Positions 28,401 to 36,007 of a stretch of 64,000 nucleotides of DNA are shown piece after piece. Position 1 is the first letter of the stretch. Each line of letters begins with the position of its first letter. The notes under the pieces were generated by a model, which saw only the letters and a list, made by a program, of their open reading frames with translations, was not told where the DNA came from and made no database searches. The DNA comes from Alphaproteobacteria bacterium (GTDB taxonomy: Bacteria; Pseudomonadota; Alphaproteobacteria; JANQMY01): contig JANQPL010000004.1 in assembly GCA_028289425.1 (NCBI GenBank), forward strand, positions 186,001 through 250,000. Direction: 5' to 3'. The position numbers and the translations under genes were made by a program.

Positions 28401-28552
28401 GTGGTCGAAATGGTGATACTCTCGGGCGGAATGCGCGGGAATCCTTCGATGCGCATCGACCAAAGCGTCATGGCCCCGAGACATAGGATCAGAATCATTG
28501 AAAGATTCGCCGCAACCGGATTGCGAATGAACCAGCCAGTGAGAGCGTGCAT
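25433..28552 (-). CDS. RND-family efflux permease (HAE1-like)
   Basis: 1039 residues, standard length. N-terminal helix WFIRNPVAANLSMILILC, large periplasmic loops, and the helix-4 proton-relay motif GILVDDAVVVGESVFEE (about 400) with paired aspartates, then a repeat of the layout with ALSGVVVNDSLVLITRYN in the second half. It pumps hydrophobic compounds using the proton gradient together with the adaptor encoded three bases upstream. No outer-membrane TolC-type gene is in the window. It is probably controlled by the divergent TetR gene at 29868. Confidence 0.94.
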   Translation of the reverse strand: MHALTGWFIRNPVAANLSMILILCLGAMTLWSMRIEGFPRIPPESITISTTYLGASTAQMDDLVTQKIEKALEGLEGVRSLSSQSAEEFSVVTVRRAGGQDLQKLLDKVRIRIDGITDFPSDAQRPVIQDDAFDFPALYVNLHGETDPVTLQKVAEELRDELLARPELSRLTIWGLFDREMQIEVEPYVLRRFNLTVADIVERVQASSLNFQSGTLRTDGGTIRLRADNRAKFASEFADIPIIERTNGTSIRLGDIATVRDTFKEGDYLFRFNGEPTAGMEVLIGRKENLLRVSDVVHDVVQTFERQLPPNIRVTIWGDSADYISDRLALLANSGIQGLLLVMLVLSLFLNVRLAFWVALGIPISVMGALAVAGSRWVDYSLNDVTTFGLIIVLGILVDDAVVVGESVFEERRSNPDPISGTERGVEKVALATVFGVLTTIAAFFPMLLLDNPLGKVLAGFSGIVILALIFSLIESKFILPSHLAGTDISDRPRNRISRLWAHVQRFCRGVLDGIRIRVYAPLLKEAIRHRYAVVVLFVAAGTLGLGLLGLGKVKTVFFPDVPGQVITVSLEMDARAPFQLTKTNLERIRSIGQQLSVEIQETHSLRAAPIRSMFLQSSDAGSAQIYAELTPVAARPNVGILSILEQWRERTGQVEGATQLQFAGSEELGGGFQIQLFSKDVQLLERASKELRAFLATIDGVNNIRETLATGQPELQVRVKPAARSLGFDTATLASQVGNAFGGAEVQKISREGSEIRVVVQNTETARDTMDDLLRSQLRSRDGKWIPFQSVAEITGGYVSGVVHRENGKLVNTVAASINRAVVAPEEVGQAVFQQLVPKLAAQYPAVTVKKAGELEEIGEIQGGLIRALLLAALLIYVLMAVPLKSYWQPFIILAIIPFAFIGAALGHLIMGLPLSVLSFFGMLALSGVVVNDSLVLITRYNQARNGDLSVFDALQDAGTSRFRAIFLTTATTVIGLLPLLTETSEQAQYLIPAAVSLAFGELFSTVLMLILVPVLIAITEDVKTYFFAEAARANAHA

Positions 28553-28555
28553 GGC

Positions 28556-29764
28556 CTAGTCCGCCGCTAAACGGGGCTGAACCTTTTGCCCCGGTAAGAA
28601 TGAAACGAGCGGCGTGATCGCGATCCGCAGGTTTTGTTGTTGGACAGGGGAGCGGACGATGACACGGTTGTGGCGCCGGAACAGAACCTCCGGTTCTAAG
28701 CGCTGCAAGCGGTCTTCGTCATCCACGTGCCAGACATAGCCGTCCTTGGTAAGGGCGGAAGCGGGTATGTCCAAAGCAGACGCCACGGCAATCCCAAGGA
28801 ATTGAAGGGTGACCAGGTCGCCCCCAAGGACGGCGTTGGCTCCACTGTTTTCCACATCCAGAAAGACCCTGTACTGACGGGTCGTCTCGTCGAGAAAATC
28901 GCCCCCCCTGCGGATACGCGCTTCCGCAATGACGTCGCCGCCTTGAGTCAAAACTTTCGCTGTTTGTCCGGAAATTGGCTTTTTAAGGTGCGCCCATTCG
29001 GTCGGGCTGATTTCGGCGATCAGTTCAAAATGGGTGTTGTCGGAAAGAGCCACCAATTGATCGCCCACATTGACCGACTGGCCCGGGCTGACAAAACGCT
29101 CCGTCACAAAGGCGGCAAACGGCGCCGCAATGATTGTGTCCTCCAATTGACGCTTGGCCGCATCGACTTGTGCCTGGGCGGAAGCAACTGTGCTTTCTGC
29201 GATGGCTAATTGGGGCAGCTTGAGCGCCAAATCGTTGGGCGGCTTTATCCCATTGCGCTCGAAATCTGCGCGCGCCACATAGGCGGCATTCTTCGTGTGC
29301 CAAAGACCAAGGTCTGCTTGTTTTAGCGCTAATTCTGCGGCCGCAAGTTCTGCAACATACCGGCTGTTTTCGATTTCGATGAGCGGCGTTCCCACCTCGA
29401 CCTGTTCGCCTACCAAGGCGCCGGGGAGGACATTGTCCACACGGCCGGCAACCGGCGCGCTGAGCACGGCGGACCATTTTGGCCGGGTTTCGGCGAACGC
29501 GCGGATTTCGACAGTCTCGGGGGCGGCAACAACCTGCTCGATCGAAACTGGTTGCAGCGCCAGAGGCGTCGTCACTCCGGAGACGTCAACGGCATCTTCG
29601 GAGTAACTCAGAAAAGTGAGCACCATTCCAAGGGTTGCAAGGGAAAGCAGAATCCAGAACCACCGGTTTCTGGGCTTTTCGTGAGATTCGGGGCCTTCCT
29701 GACCGGGTTCTAACGGATTTTGCACCGGTGCGGCGGGTCTTGGATCTCTTGGATTGACGTTCAT
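28556..29764 (-). CDS. RND efflux periplasmic adaptor (membrane fusion protein)
   Basis: About 402 residues from ATG at 29764 (424 if the ATG at 29830 is used). One N-terminal membrane helix (NRWFWILLSLATLGMVLTFL), then the lipoyl-like half motif SAPVAGRVDNVLPGALVGEQVEVGTPLIEI, a helical hairpin (LAAAELALKQADLGL), the second lipoyl half (IIAAPFAAFVTERFVSPGQSVNVGDQL) and beta-barrel. Neither start has a clear ribosome binding site. The 29830 start is unusual: a TATAAT lies seven bases before it, so it would make a nearly leaderless transcript. Tightly coupled to the permease (three-base gap). Confidence 0.88.
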   Translation of the reverse strand: MNVNPRDPRPAAPVQNPLEPGQEGPESHEKPRNRWFWILLSLATLGMVLTFLSYSEDAVDVSGVTTPLALQPVSIEQVVAAPETVEIRAFAETRPKWSAVLSAPVAGRVDNVLPGALVGEQVEVGTPLIEIENSRYVAELAAAELALKQADLGLWHTKNAAYVARADFERNGIKPPNDLALKLPQLAIAESTVASAQAQVDAAKRQLEDTIIAAPFAAFVTERFVSPGQSVNVGDQLVALSDNTHFELIAEISPTEWAHLKKPISGQTAKVLTQGGDVIAEARIRRGGDFLDETTRQYRVFLDVENSGANAVLGGDLVTLQFLGIAVASALDIPASALTKDGYVWHVDDEDRLQRLEPEVLFRRHNRVIVRSPVQQQNLRIAITPLVSFLPGQKVQPRLAAD

Positions 29765-29823
29765 CGTTTTCAGGCCAAAAAGCTTGGATTTTCCAAAAAA
29801 GGTGGCGCGACACCCCGATTTAT

Positions 29824-29874
29824 GAGACATATGTGTATTATAACTGGAATCAAGATGTAAGACAACAATGTCTC
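29824..29874. promoter_or_regulatory. Divergent RND/TetR promoter with inverted GAGACAT/ATGTCTC
   Basis: GAGACAT (29824-29830) and ATGTCTC (29868-29874) are inverted copies 37 bases apart, each overlapping an ATG of a divergent reading frame. A TATAAT on the minus strand lies at 29837-29842. The region between divergent pump and TetR genes is only 37 bases, so the repressor must bind here; the arms are candidate half-sites. Confidence 0.5.
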
Positions 29875-30458
29875 AAAAAAAGGATCGACGGGTCATTCAA
29901 TCGGAAGAGGCGATCATTGAAGCGGGCATCAAAACGCTGTTGATCAACCCATCCGCTGGCATGAGCGAAATAGCCGAGGCGGCCGGAATCGGACGAGCGA
30001 CGCTCTATCGGCATTTCGAGTCGCGCGAAGCACTCATTCGAGCGCTTACGCTGCGGTGCTACGGTGAAATCGAAGCAGCGCTGAACCCCTATGACCACCT
30101 TTTGGGCCGGGCCGCGATCGAGAAAATCATCGACGTTTTAATGCCGATCGCGAACCGATTCAGATTCTTAGGCGGGCTCTGGACCTATGTGGAAGGGGAT
30201 GAGGAGGTACGGCGCATCGAGTCTCAGGTGAACCAAGAGATGCGGCTATTGTTCGACCACGCGAAACTCATCGGCGATATCGATGACAGTTTGCCAACGC
30301 CGTGGTTGACGTCCTTTTTCGACAGTACACTGATGGCGGGATGGATGATGGTGGAATCGAACGATGCAAGCCCGGAGGATGCGGCAACATTTGTAAAACA
30401 GTCCTTCTTTAATGGATGCGGCAAACGAGACTTAAGTAAGGTCTCTCACGCCCGTTAA
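29868..30458 (+). CDS. TetR-family regulator of the RND pump
   Basis: 196 residues. N-terminal helix-turn-helix: SEEAIIEAGIKTLLINPSAGMSEIAEAAGIGRATLYRHFESREALIR. The remainder is a TetR ligand-binding domain. It diverges from the RND adaptor gene with only 37 bases between the outermost starts, the usual layout for a local repressor of an efflux operon. The ATG has no strong ribosome binding site. Confidence 0.9.
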   Translation: MSQKKDRRVIQSEEAIIEAGIKTLLINPSAGMSEIAEAAGIGRATLYRHFESREALIRALTLRCYGEIEAALNPYDHLLGRAAIEKIIDVLMPIANRFRFLGGLWTYVEGDEEVRRIESQVNQEMRLLFDHAKLIGDIDDSLPTPWLTSFFDSTLMAGWMMVESNDASPEDAATFVKQSFFNGCGKRDLSKVSHAR

Positions 30459-30671
30459 ACGCTTTGCGACCCATGGGGCATTAACCAAACCATCGATTCA
30501 TGGGACAAACGGCCGGGCGCCGCCTTGGCGCTATGAGAAACTATGCTTATCCTAAATCCGGAAGTGGGATCGGGGCCGCTGTTTGACATGTGAATAGTCT
30601 GTCGAGTCCGCTTGGATGGTCGCCAAACGCTCATTCCCCCGGCCTGTAGGGCGGGATGTTCCGAAAAACTT

Positions 30672-30820
30672 GGATGTACCCCATGCACCCATCTTTGTTG
30701 GGCACATCGCCAGCCCACTCCCCCTCCCAACCACCCGCAAGGGTACGGTATCCGGGTGGTTGGGAGGGGGTGCGGGTGGCCGGGCAATCCAAGATCGGAT
30801 GTACCCCATGCACCCATCTT
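30672..30820. repeat. Composite repeat: two 24-base direct repeats around a long hairpin
   Basis: A perfect 24-base direct repeat beginning GGATGTACCCCATGCACCC occurs at 30672-30695 and 30797-30820. Between them an 18-base inverted repeat (CCCCCTCCCAACCACCCG at 30720-30737; its exact complement at 30753-30770) encloses a 15-base loop. The 442-base gap between the TetR and GST genes has no convincing gene. The arrangement suggests a mobile or amplified intergenic element (REP/MITE-like). Not recognised from a known family. Confidence 0.6.
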
Positions 30821-30900
30821 ATTCAGGCGGCTCGCGCTATTCGGCCGGTTGGGAGACGGACCGCTGATCCCTGCCCAAGAATGGGCCCGCGCGACGCCGA

Positions 30901-31596
30901 TTAGTTCCCAGATGAAGGACTGAACGTCTGAAAGTTCACCATCAGATCGTTTCGCTCGAGCCAGTCATACGCTTCTTGCTCTTTCGCCAAAACACGTTCG
31001 ACACTCGGCCGCTTCAAAACACGGTCATACATATTTGCAAATCGCGGGTAGGGGGTCAGGTCGAATGACGTGCCGTTCAAGCGAAACCATGCCCAAGACA
31101 AGTATGCATCAACTAACGACCACTGTTCGCCGAAGAACCAAGGTCCGTTTCCCAACCGGTCCTCGATCTGCCGAAAATCTTGGGCCAACCGTTCCTTCGC
31201 CATTTCACGAACCCGCTCCATGCCAGATGGCACGTCACAAAAAAACTGGGGCAGGCGAATATGGAACACATTCGGGTGGATGCTCGTAGAACACCAAATG
31301 ACGTCCGCGATGACCTTGGCATCTGTCTCGCTCTGCCCATCAAACGGCAGCAGCTTGGCTTCCGGAAAAACTTTTGCCAGGTAAATCATCATCGCCGACG
31401 ACTCGGTGATCGACACGCCGTTCACCACCATGGTCGGCACTTTGCCATTGGGATTCAGACTTAGATACTCCGGGGACTTGTTGTCACCGCGAACGTAGAC
31501 GACAAGCTCGGTGTCGTATTCTGCACGGGCCTCTTCGAGTCCGACCATTGGACCTCGAGAACAAGTCCCCGGATAATAGTAGAGAGAAATGTTCAT
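30901..31596 (-). CDS. Glutathione S-transferase family protein
   Basis: 231 residues. Thioredoxin-fold N-terminal domain starting ISLYYYPGTCSRGPMVGLEEA, with cysteine and serine at the glutathione-contact position as in beta-class bacterial enzymes, then NPNGKVPTMVVNGVSITESSAMMIYLAKVFPEA (cis-proline VP and ESxA motif) and a helical C-terminal domain with GPWFFGEQWSLVDAYLSWAWFR. Roles range from detoxification to dehalogenation or ether cleavage in catabolic clusters. First of three minus-strand genes read after it is the exported 88-residue protein upstream, so it may be co-transcribed. Confidence 0.9.
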   Translation of the reverse strand: MNISLYYYPGTCSRGPMVGLEEARAEYDTELVVYVRGDNKSPEYLSLNPNGKVPTMVVNGVSITESSAMMIYLAKVFPEAKLLPFDGQSETDAKVIADVIWCSTSIHPNVFHIRLPQFFCDVPSGMERVREMAKERLAQDFRQIEDRLGNGPWFFGEQWSLVDAYLSWAWFRLNGTSFDLTPYPRFANMYDRVLKRPSVERVLAKEQEAYDWLERNDLMVNFQTFSPSSGN

Positions 31597-31622
31597 TGTT
31601 GAACCATGAACTCCAAAGGCGG

Positions 31623-31889
31623 CTATTCAGACTCGCCGACACATGGTTTTAAAAGTTCTTTAAGTTCAGCCGACCCATTCGCGATATACTCATCACGATT
31701 GGTGTAAGTGTATAGCTCCTCTGCAAGTGAGGGGTTTTGCTGAACCGTACTAATGACACATGCGCAGGGTTCGTCGGAAATGCCACTATTTTCCGTAAAC
31801 TGTTTACACCATGCTGCACCTTCCTCGTCGGCATGGGCCGGCATGAGAGCTGCTGCTGCGACTGCAACTGCAAAAAGAACCGATCTCAT
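31623..31889 (-). CDS. Small exported protein of unknown function
   Basis: 88 residues. Signal peptide MRSVLFAVAVAAAALMPAHA, cleavage predicted after AHA near residue 20. The mature part has four cysteines (AWCKQF, EPCACV, KPCVG) that could form two disulphides in the periplasm. AGGAGG lies about 11 bases before the ATG. It lies between the TAXI solute-binding gene (18-base gap) and the GST gene. Not recognised. Confidence 0.65.
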   Translation of the reverse strand: MRSVLFAVAVAAAALMPAHADEEGAAWCKQFTENSGISDEPCACVISTVQQNPSLAEELYTYTNRDEYIANGSAELKELLKPCVGESE

Positions 31890-31907
31890 AGCTGATACTT
31901 CCTCCTG

Positions 31908-32918
31908 TTACTGATTGTTTTCAACAATCGCCAAACCGTGCTTGTGATAAAACGCCAGAGCCGCCGGATGAATATACGCACCCGTCAACCCTGGCCAATT
32001 CGCCATTTCATGTAACTCGCTGTACAGATTATTGGACACGAACGCCCCGCTTGTTATGCAGGAAAGAATGTCATCAATCGTTTGGTCCGGTGTGGCTTCC
32101 CAAGCCGCAAGTGCCTGTCGAAATGAGAGCAGGGCGGTTTCGTCATCGGGAGAGCTTTTGATGACCGTTAGATCTACTTGGAATGCATTGGCATCATTTA
32201 TTGCCTGAACGGTGTCTGTATCCACCGGCACCCAGGCTGCATTATTCACTTCAAGTAGTCCCGGCACGGCCGCCGTAAGGCCGTCATCGGATTGTGTCGC
32301 CAAGTTCCAAGTTGTGGCGTCGATATCGCCGCTCTCGACGGCGTCGGCCAATGCCGGCGGATAAATATCGACGATTTCGACGTCTTCTAGAATGCCCCAT
32401 CCGTCTCGCAACAAAGCCTCCGTAAACACACGTACGGCACTTGGGCGCGGTGGTGCGCCAATACGTTTTCCCTTAAGATCCCCCGGCGTCGTGATGCCTT
32501 TGTCAAAGGCCAAAACGCCAAATGCAACGTCGTAAAGAGAGGCGACGAATTTCAGGTCCGCGTTCGGTTTCGAGTATGAGTGCCAATTCGGCCCCTGCTG
32601 ATGGATTGCAGGAAAGAAGTCGATCGTCGTGACGATCGGAAGTTCGGTCTTCTTTTTCTTGACGCTGGCATCCGAGAATTGATTGATCGACTCTGGCAGC
32701 GCCAAAGAGACGATCATGTTCTGAATTCCGCAAGTTTTCAGGGTCTCCCCAAACGCCAGATTGAATTGATGCAACATCACGCTAGGCGGTGCAGGCGAAT
32801 ATATTCTTAGGGTCTCGTTCGTTTCCGAGCCAGCCTCTGCCTCTTGGTGAGACGCGGAAGCTAATATGAGAGCCATCAACATTCCGCATACCAGCCTTGT
32901 AGAGAACAAGTAATGCAA
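31908..32918 (-). CDS. TAXI-type TRAP transporter solute-binding protein
   Basis: About 336 residues. Signal peptide near the start (LVCGMLMALILASASHQEAEA). The TAXI family pattern is visible: KFVASLYDVAFGVLAFDKG, TPGDLKGKRIGAPPRPSAVRVFTEALLRDGWG and a C-terminal IHPAALAFYHKHGL that matches the family's ending. It binds a small acid or other solute in the periplasm. The fused TRAP membrane protein that normally accompanies TAXI proteins is absent from the window, so it is an orphan here or works with a distant permease. TTG at 32918 with GGAGG five bases upstream is preferred over the TTG at 32930. Confidence 0.82.
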   Translation of the reverse strand: MHYLFSTRLVCGMLMALILASASHQEAEAGSETNETLRIYSPAPPSVMLHQFNLAFGETLKTCGIQNMIVSLALPESINQFSDASVKKKKTELPIVTTIDFFPAIHQQGPNWHSYSKPNADLKFVASLYDVAFGVLAFDKGITTPGDLKGKRIGAPPRPSAVRVFTEALLRDGWGILEDVEIVDIYPPALADAVESGDIDATTWNLATQSDDGLTAAVPGLLEVNNAAWVPVDTDTVQAINDANAFQVDLTVIKSSPDDETALLSFRQALAAWEATPDQTIDDILSCITSGAFVSNNLYSELHEMANWPGLTGAYIHPAALAFYHKHGLAIVENNQ

Positions 32919-32989
32919 TCGAGCCTCCAACTATTTCCGTCAGGTTGGGCTTACTAAAGATGGCTGAGAAATGCATGGCCCCGAAAGAT

Positions 32990-33032
32990 CCCAGCCGCGA
33001 CCTGACACTTCGCGATACAAGTCGCAGCTGGG
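32990..33032 (-). terminator. Terminator-like hairpin after TonB receptor 2
   Basis: CCCAGCCGCGAC (32990-33001) pairs with GTCGCAGCTGGG (33021-33032) at 11 of 12 positions, with a 19-base loop. On the minus strand it follows the receptor stop by 24 bases, and a short T-stretch comes after. A weak terminator is plausible. Confidence 0.4.
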
Positions 33033-33056
33033 TTTCATATCGCCGGGGAGGAGATA

Positions 33057-35300
33057 TTAGAATCTATAGTCCACTTTGACGCCGAAAGTCCGCGGCTTGG
33101 TATAGGCCGTCGTCGCACTTTCACCAATAAAGCCTGGCGTAATGTAGATGTTGTTTCTTTCGACATCGTCCTCCAGGTTTGTCGCAAACCCAGTTATGGA
33201 AACCCCCGTGTCGCCAGCCAGATAGGTCACCGTGACATCGGTTTTCGTATTGGGCCCAACGCGATCAATGTTTGGGTCATTGTATTCGCGCAGGAACATT
33301 TCACTGTGCCACGTCGTGTTAACCGAAGCGATGACACTTCCTATGCTGCCGATGTCAAACCCATATTGCAGACCACCCGTAATTGTATGTGCCGCCACAT
33401 ATGGGATTTTGTTGCCCGACAGATTGGTTAGTCCGCCTACTGGACATCCCGGATCACTTGGATCGGCAGCGCCGGGCGTCGGAAAACGCGGGTCAAGATT
33501 ACAATACTCGTCGAACTCCGCGTTGAGATAGGAATAGCTGAAATTCGCCAATAGATCGGATGTCACCTCGTACTGGGTATCAAGCTCAACCCCCCAAAGT
33601 GTCGCCTTACCGGCATTTGTGGTGAACTGGCCGGGCGCACCGCCGATGAAAAGCAAAGTGGTGAGCTGCAAGTCGGAATAATCATAGTAGAACGCATCTA
33701 GATTTATTTGCGCACGACCATTAAAGGGATTTGACTTGAGACCGACTTCATAGGCGATGACGTTTTCTTCATCATACGGATCGCCATTCGACGTAATGTT
33801 AAAGCCACCGGCCTTATACCCGCTGGAGACATTGGCATAGGCAAGCGCATTGTCGGTGACATCATATTCCACGCCGCCTTTCCAGGTGACTTTGGAGAAT
33901 GTCTCCTCAATACCGTCAAGATCGGGGCGCGTCGGCAATCCGAAATTCAATGCGTTGAACAACGACCCCGTCTTCTTGTCCGCCGTATATCTGGCACCGC
34001 CGGTCAGACGAAGAAAGTCGGTGATAGAATAGGTTCCGGAAGCGAAACCAGCTACCGTGCGGCTCTCACCAAACTCGTCGAGCAAGAAGTCCGGCAGACT
34101 TATCATTCCTGGGCCAACGACGAAGCCGTTTAGCCGCACGCGCCTAAAGATAAAAGTATCTTCGCGAAAATAGTAAGCGCCTAGAATCCATTCCAGTGGA
34201 CCATCATTGTTCGATGACAGACGAAATTCGAAACTATGGGCGTCGTTTTCCTGCTCTTTATTGAAAATACTGACGTCGATGGGCGATCCATCAAAGTCCT
34301 GTTGCAGGTTGGTGTCTTGCCAAAGTCTGCCGCCCTGTATCCAAAGATCGACACCTTCGAATGACTTTTCGAATCTTACAAAGGTTGAGATTGTCTCCGT
34401 GTCATTAAAGGCTGTCGCGTCATTGTTGACAATGAGTGGATCCGTTGGATCCGGTGGCACAAAGCCCGTTATGAGCGCTTGTACGGGCGGCGGCCCTCCG
34501 AGAACACGCTCAAGGAAATGATAGGCAACGCCTGTGCCCTTGAGATTGCTATATGTGGCACTTGCCAGAAGCGACCAGTCCGGGCCGCCTTCGAAAAGGA
34601 CTTGCCCGCGCACCGTTAAGTCGCCATCCGTTCCGAAAGGATCATCATTGGCGGAAGAGTTAAAGACGTTTTCCACGTATCCTTCTTCTTCCGTTCGGAC
34701 GATTGAAAATCTTGTAGCGACTTTGTCACTGATCGGAATGTTCCCGACACCTCTGACTTCCCAAAGATTGCGTGATCCGTAACTTGCGCCGATTTGACCT
34801 TCATATTCGAAGACCGGTTCGTTCGCGATCACGTTGACCACACCGCCCGTGGCATTGCGGCCGTAAAGCGTTCCTTGCGGTCCGCGCAGAACCTCAATTC
34901 GGTTGACGTCAAAGAAGATCGCACTGCCGCCGGCGGGCCGGGGTATGTAGAAATTGTCGATGTAGAAGGCGACCCCCGGATCGGTAATGGACGACGTCCC
35001 TTGCAATCCGATGCCGCGCAGAGACACTTTAAAGCCGTCTTGTTCCTGCCCGACATGAAAGCCCGGAACCAGAGACTGCATGTTCGAAAGGTCGTCAATC
35101 CCCCTATTTTCCAGTGACTCCCCTGAAAATGCCGAAATGGCGAGTGGTGTATCTTGAAGACTGCTTTCGCGTTTTTCAGCGGTGACAATGATGTTGTCGA
35201 TACCAATTCCCCTGTCCGACCCATCATCGTCCTGAGCCATTGGGACCCCAGGCAACAAAGCGACCGCAATCGCCAGCAAACTTGCTGTCGTAATCCGCAT
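33057..35300 (-). CDS. TonB-dependent receptor 2
   Basis: 747 residues. Signal peptide ending in VPMAQ, then IDNIIVTAEKRESSLQDTPLAISAFSGESL (TonB box and plug start), LRGPQGTLYGRNATGGVVNV in the plug, and a C-terminal barrel ending TFGVKVDYRF with terminal F. The same receptor group as receptors 1 and 3. A strong GntR-type palindrome lies 70 bases before the start, shared with the monooxygenase gene, so it probably imports the substrate or a related compound of the Baeyer-Villiger/meta-cleavage module. Ligand unknown. Confidence 0.93.
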   Translation of the reverse strand: MRITTASLLAIAVALLPGVPMAQDDDGSDRGIGIDNIIVTAEKRESSLQDTPLAISAFSGESLENRGIDDLSNMQSLVPGFHVGQEQDGFKVSLRGIGLQGTSSITDPGVAFYIDNFYIPRPAGGSAIFFDVNRIEVLRGPQGTLYGRNATGGVVNVIANEPVFEYEGQIGASYGSRNLWEVRGVGNIPISDKVATRFSIVRTEEEGYVENVFNSSANDDPFGTDGDLTVRGQVLFEGGPDWSLLASATYSNLKGTGVAYHFLERVLGGPPPVQALITGFVPPDPTDPLIVNNDATAFNDTETISTFVRFEKSFEGVDLWIQGGRLWQDTNLQQDFDGSPIDVSIFNKEQENDAHSFEFRLSSNNDGPLEWILGAYYFREDTFIFRRVRLNGFVVGPGMISLPDFLLDEFGESRTVAGFASGTYSITDFLRLTGGARYTADKKTGSLFNALNFGLPTRPDLDGIEETFSKVTWKGGVEYDVTDNALAYANVSSGYKAGGFNITSNGDPYDEENVIAYEVGLKSNPFNGRAQINLDAFYYDYSDLQLTTLLFIGGAPGQFTTNAGKATLWGVELDTQYEVTSDLLANFSYSYLNAEFDEYCNLDPRFPTPGAADPSDPGCPVGGLTNLSGNKIPYVAAHTITGGLQYGFDIGSIGSVIASVNTTWHSEMFLREYNDPNIDRVGPNTKTDVTVTYLAGDTGVSITGFATNLEDDVERNNIYITPGFIGESATTAYTKPRTFGVKVDYRF

Positions 35301-35369
35301 TTCTCCCTCCCAATCACCAGAGTACTATTCTGGCTTTCGCCTTTACTTATTCTGATAGTGCGCAATTAT

Positions 35370-35389
35370 TTAGCATGCTTGCATGTAAG
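35370..35389. promoter_or_regulatory. GntR-type operator 1 (receptor 2 / GlcG divergent promoter)
   Basis: TTAGCATGCTTGCATGTAAG with palindromic core CATGC-TT-GCATG. It differs by one base in 20 from the site at 36999. It lies between the divergent receptor 2 gene and the GlcG-like gene. Confidence 0.7.
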
Positions 35390-35581
35390 ATACAAAATTT
35401 GCGTCTCGCCGCCGGGAACGGCAATTCTCGAATTTTGAGAATTTCGGTTCCCACGGACCCGCGGACCAATTTCCAAAGAGTGAAAGTGAGGTGTAAATAA
35501 CACACCGCACGAAGCTGCTGTACGCCGGCCTGTGGGGTCTAGAAACTGGAAGAATCCTGGCGGCCGAGGCTACCCCACAAA

Positions 35582-35992
35582 GTGAAATACGAACTCGACT
35601 TCGACACCGCTCAGATCGCCCAACAACGCGCATTGACGGAAGCAAAACGGCACGGCGTATCCATTGCCCTAGCGATTGTTGATAATAGGGGGGTGCTTTC
35701 CAGCTTCTTTCGAATGCCGGAAAGTTTCCTTGCATCCGTAGACTACGCCCGGTGGAAAGCCTGGACGGCGGCAAGCTTCAAAATGCCCAGCGGAGATTTC
35801 GGTCAGCTTGTCTCCGGATTTGATTCCCTTACGCGCGACGGGCTTCTCGCGCATCCAAAGGTTACCGCGCTGCCGGGGGGGTTTCCCATCAAGAAAGACG
35901 GACATCTCATCGGTGCAATTGGCGTTTCAGGTGGCAGCGGCGAACAAGATGACGCCATCGCTAAAGCAGCACTTACAGCTTTTGAGGCGTGA
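35582..35992 (+). CDS. GlcG/HbpS-family heme-binding-like protein
   Basis: 136 residues of the GlcG/HbpS (DUF336) family: LTEAKRHGVSIALAIVDNRG near the start, LPGGFPIKKDGHLIGAIGVSGGSGEQDDAIAKAAL near the end, which is the family signature. Members occur in many catabolic operons; some bind heme or sense oxidative stress, most are uncharacterised. GTG start at 35582 without a strong ribosome binding site. It is divergent from TonB receptor 2 and may share the GntR operator at 35370. The neighbouring SDR is convergent, 15 bases away. Confidence 0.85.
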   Translation: MKYELDFDTAQIAQQRALTEAKRHGVSIALAIVDNRGVLSSFFRMPESFLASVDYARWKAWTAASFKMPSGDFGQLVSGFDSLTRDGLLAHPKVTALPGGFPIKKDGHLIGAIGVSGGSGEQDDAIAKAALTAFEA

Positions 35993-36007
35993 GTTTCGCT
36001 CGCGCCA

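Noticed and set aside
30672-30820. CRISPR-like repeats
   Set aside because: Only two copies of a direct repeat exist and the space between is a hairpin, not spacers.
30455-30923. Several overlapping short frames in both strands of the repeat region
   Set aside because: They arise from the repeat and hairpin: their sequences repeat each other and have no motif.
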